Of a stretch of 62,422 bases of DNA, positions 60,497-62,422 are shown in pieces. The position numbers were made by a program, and so were the translations under genes. This stretch comes from an uncultured Collinsella sp. Its GTDB lineage: Bacteria > Actinomycetota > Coriobacteriia > Coriobacteriales > Coriobacteriaceae. Every line of letters starts with the position of its first letter. Within the stretch, counting starts at the first letter, position 1. Below the pieces are notes generated by a model that was not told the DNA's origin, did no database searches, and saw only the letters and a list, made by a program, of their open reading frames with translations. The DNA is taken from the NCBI GenBank assembly GCA_900762355.1, contig CAAFGE010000003.1, forward strand, positions 1 to 62,422. Direction: 5' to 3'.

Positions 60497-60510
60497 TGCG
60501 ATAGACAACC

Positions 60511-60563
60511 ACGTTTGCTCAGATAAAACCGACCAAAATAAACCTGTCCCTTTTTGGTAGGTT
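60511..60563 (-). repeat. 53-bp dispersed repeat, copy B
   Basis: Inverted partner of 33618-33670, with three mismatches. It completes the array of hairpins just before the insertion sequence. Confidence 0.8.
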
Positions 60564-60727
60564 TGGATCAAGGCGACGCCGATGCTTTGGTACCGACAGA
60601 CACTATGACCCAATCCGAGGGCACTAAAAAGACAGGAGCCCCCGCTCGTGACCGCGGGTCGGGGCTGCGACAATGATGTCGAAGTGCCATAGGCGCAGCC
60701 GCGCCGCAACGAGGTTGGGAGGCTCCC

Positions 60728-61849
60728 ATGCCAAAGTATTCTACCGCGTTCGGGATGGACGTCCACCTGAGGTCGACCACCGTCTGCGCCCTCGACGCGG
60801 ACACCGGCGAGGCCGTGACGAGGAGGTTCCCCGGCAACCCCTGGGGCGAGATCGCCGGGTGGATGGACGGGTTCCCGGGACCTTCGCTCGCGGCCTACGA
60901 GAGCGGCTACCTCGGCTTCGCCCCGCAGCGGGAGCTCGCCGGCCTCGGCGTCGAGTGCGTCGTCGCCGCGGTCTCGAAGATCCCCAGGTCGGCCGCCGAC
61001 TCGGCCTCCAAGAACGACAGGAACGACGCCGCCAGGATGGCCAAGGCGATACTCGCCCACGACATCTCCCCCGTATGGGTCCCCTCCCCCGAGGTCGAGG
61101 GCATCAGGGACCTCGCCGGCGCCTACGACGGGGCGACCGCGCGCCTGGCGACCGCCAAGCAGCGGCTGCTCGCCTTCCTCGCAAGGCGGGGGTTCGTCTA
61201 CGGCGGCACCACGCCCGCCGGCAACCCGAGGAAGTACTGGACCTACGACTTCCTGAGGTGGCTCGACAAGGTCAGGCCGGAGGACGATGGCGGGGTTCGG
61301 GCGCTCGCCGCCCTGAGGAACGAGGTCGAGGCCGCGGCGGAGGCCCGGTCGGACCTGCTCTCCGAGTACAGGGCGGCCGTGGATGCCAGCCCGATCGCCG
61401 CGGAGGTGGCCGCCCTCCAGTCGATCAAGGGCTGCGCCTTCGCGCTGGCCGCGGCCTTCTCGGCCGAGGTCGGCGACTTCACGAGGTTCCGCTCCGGAAG
61501 GCAGGTCACGGCCTATTTCGGCCTCGCGCCGAGTCAGAGGTCGAGTGGCGACTCCGTGCGGCTCGGAGGCGTCAGCGGTGCGGGCAACGCGCTCGTGAGG
61601 AAGCTGGCCGTTGAGGGCTCATGGTGCTACGCCGCGGCGCGGCACCAGCCGAAGCTCATGCCGAGGGACACGGGCGTGCCCCTCGAGATAAGGATGCACG
61701 GGAGGAAGGGGTCCGAGCGGCTCCTGCGGCGGCGCGAGGAGATGCTCGCCCGCGGCATGCCCGCGGCGAAGGCCAACGCGGCCACCGCGGCCGAGCTCGT
61801 GAGGTGGCTCTGGGCCCTCGGCATGATGTGCCGGGAGGGCGCGGAATAG
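60728..61849 (+). CDS. IS110-family transposase
   Basis: 373 residues, full length. The N-terminal DEDD RuvC-like domain starts at AFGMDVHLRSTTVCALDADTG and includes SKNDRNDAARMAKAI; the C-terminal Transposase_20 domain has ALQSIKGCAFALAAAFSAEVG, ARFGLAPSQ-like AYFGLAPSQRSSGDSVRLGG and GAGNALVRKLAVEGSW with the catalytic serine region. No frameshift, so it may be active. It differs clearly from the IS110 fragment at the window start. Its ATG has GGGAGG 5 bases upstream. Confidence 0.92.
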   Translation: MPKYSTAFGMDVHLRSTTVCALDADTGEAVTRRFPGNPWGEIAGWMDGFPGPSLAAYESGYLGFAPQRELAGLGVECVVAAVSKIPRSAADSASKNDRNDAARMAKAILAHDISPVWVPSPEVEGIRDLAGAYDGATARLATAKQRLLAFLARRGFVYGGTTPAGNPRKYWTYDFLRWLDKVRPEDDGGVRALAALRNEVEAAAEARSDLLSEYRAAVDASPIAAEVAALQSIKGCAFALAAAFSAEVGDFTRFRSGRQVTAYFGLAPSQRSSGDSVRLGGVSGAGNALVRKLAVEGSWCYAAARHQPKLMPRDTGVPLEIRMHGRKGSERLLRRREEMLARGMPAAKANAATAAELVRWLWALGMMCREGAE

Positions 61850-62110
61850 ACATAGCCCCCGTCCCGGCGAGCCGGGCGGCCTTCGGGGACACCCCCTATT
61901 TCGCTGTGCGCGCGGAGCCCTCCGCATGCGCCTCGACAGACTTGGGGAACCCCGCCGAAGGAATGGAGTGCGGGCCGACAGAACGGTATCCGCGGATATG
62001 AGACTGAGCCGAAGGCGTCGATGACATGCCGGGGCGGACCGGGACGGGTTAACGGCAGGCCCCGCCGACCGATTGCAAGCGGTCGGCGGGGCCATTGTGG
62101 CTCTTGACAG
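61850..62110 (+). ncRNA. Candidate bridge RNA region of the IS1111-like element
   Basis: 261 bases downstream of the transposase, inside the element. A perfect 14-pair hairpin is visible at its end (GGCCCCGCCGACCG at 62058-62071 with CGGTCGGCGGGGCC at 62080-62093). IS1111-type elements are reported to encode the guide (bridge) RNA in the right non-coding end, which fits the longer right end here. The loops that would pair with target and donor were not worked out. Confidence 0.45.
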
Positions 62111-62131
62111 CGGATTGGGTCATATGAGCGA

Positions 62132-62230
62132 AAACCCGCCAGAGCGAGCAAGGTGCCTTGAAACGAGGCGGCATTGATCTTTTGATCATGCCGTCGAAGT
62201 TGAAAGGCAGATTGCCGCTCTGGCGGGTTT
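62132..62230. repeat. Structured repeat: 15-bp outer stem with nested hairpin
   Basis: AAACCCGCCAGAGCG (62132-62146) and CGCTCTGGCGGGTTT (62216-62230) pair perfectly. Inside is CGGCAT-T-GATC, TTTT loop, GATCATGCCG (62169-62193) with a one-base bulge. It lies right after the IS end and before the terminator of the last gene. Confidence 0.65.
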
Positions 62231-62243
62231 GCAGCGTCGAGCA

Positions 62244-62271
62244 GTTACGGCGTTTGGCAAAACGCCGTAAC
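62244..62271 (-). terminator. Hairpin after the RGG-protein gene
   Basis: GTTACGGCGTTT and AAACGCCGTAAC form a perfect 12-pair stem with a GGCA loop, four bases beyond the stop codon on the minus strand. The T-run after it is poor. Confidence 0.7.
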
Positions 62272-62275
62272 TCAA

Positions 62276-62422
62276 CTAAAAGCGGTTGCCGCGGAAGCCG
62301 CCACCGTTGCGGCCGCCACGATCGCCACCGCGACCGCCGCGGTCGTTACCACGGTTGCCGCCAAAGCCGCCACGGTTGCCACCGCGATCGCCATAGCCAC
62401 CACGGTTGCCGCCAAAGCCGCC
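62276..62422 (-). CDS. RGG/glycine-rich C-terminus of an RNA-binding protein, probably a DEAD-box helicase (partial)
   Basis: 48 codons and a stop remain on the minus strand. They encode a glycine-rich tail of repeats such as GGFGGNRGG, GDRGGNRGG and GGDRGGRNGG, ending GGFRGNRF. Tails of this kind are typical of CsdA/DeaD-like DEAD-box RNA helicases and some cold-shock RNA-binding proteins. The catalytic part lies beyond the window edge, so the family is inferred from the tail only. Confidence 0.6.
   Translation of the reverse strand, partial: GGFGGNRGGYGDRGGNRGGFGGNRGNDRGGRGGDRGGRNGGGFRGNRF

Larger units (their letters stand above)
60604..62124 (+). mobile_element. Complete IS110-family (IS1111-like) insertion sequence
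   Basis: TATGACCCAATCCG (60604-60617) and CGGATTGGGTCATA (62111-62124) are perfect 14-base inverted repeats at either side of one transposase gene. Inverted repeats near the ends mark the IS1111 subgroup of IS110. The exact tips may lie a few bases further out. Left non-coding part 124 bases, right 275 bases. No target duplication was identified, as is usual for the family. It sits directly beside an array of hairpin repeats, a type of target known for these elements. Confidence 0.8.

Noticed and set aside
62282..62422. CRISPR-like short repeats
   Set aside because: The repeated GCCGCCACGGTTGCC units are codons of a glycine/arginine-rich protein tail, with no spacers of even length.
1..62422. 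tRNA or rRNA genes
   Set aside because: No tRNA-like cloverleaf with GGTTCRA arm and no rRNA-like block was noticed on either strand by eye. A dedicated tRNA scan would settle it.

Overview
The window looks like chromosomal DNA of a gut Coriobacteriia, most likely Collinsella. The reasons are a high-GC genome with GC-rich third positions, the set of gene families (lipoprotein branched-chain amino acid binding proteins with livHMGF, clade-II single-chain PurL, the DUF3516 helicase, an Etf-linked lactate dehydrogenase, reverse rubrerythrin) and the style of intergenic hairpin repeats. The assignment is made by recall, not by alignment. No rRNA, tRNA or CRISPR array was seen.

Layout. 1-2.4 kb is a scarred region: the end of an IS110-type transposase, a PadR/DUF1700 envelope-stress operon whose DUF4097 gene is cut short, a frameshifted ParB-like remnant and a second IS110 scrap. 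2.4-8.7 kb (minus) is a complete branched-chain amino acid ABC importer with two paralogous binding lipoproteins. 9-17.9 kb holds homoserine dehydrogenase, a BaiA-like short-chain dehydrogenase, a cation/proton antiporter, PurL and a DMT exporter, most closed by clear terminators. 18-26.1 kb holds a membrane diguanylate cyclase, KdgT, AzlCD, an HD hydrolase and a three-gene lactate dehydrogenase/EtfB/ferredoxin-EtfA unit expected to do electron confurcation.

26.4-29.7 kb is a tight operon of small anchored and exported proteins without a recognised function. 30.6-36.2 kb is a TerB_N/TerB_C protein, a BrxD-like (DUF2791) ATPase and an Lhr/BrxHI-like helicase, a defence- or DNA-processing-like trio without the rest of BREX. 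36.2-47.4 kb carries a spermidine-synthase-like protein, Elp3, a DUF4097/membrane-XRE pair, a methyltransferase, TrmB, a DUF3516 helicase and a DUF2130 coiled-coil protein. 47.5-51 kb is a LicT-controlled PTS unit with a visible antiterminator/terminator leader and a ChbG-type deacetylase. 51-55.6 kb holds a metallophosphoesterase, an aldehyde and an iron alcohol dehydrogenase with a palindromic operator, and reverse rubrerythrin.

55.7-57.3 kb contains two direct copies of a ~120-bp element whose inverted ends carry stop codons in all three frames and form the C-terminus (L-S-E-stop) of two adjacent genes. 57.3-60.4 kb is a MocR-type regulator divergent from pdxST. 60.4-62.1 kb is an array of hairpin repeats followed by an intact IS110-family (IS1111-like) element, and the window ends in the RGG-rich tail of what is probably a DEAD-box RNA helicase.
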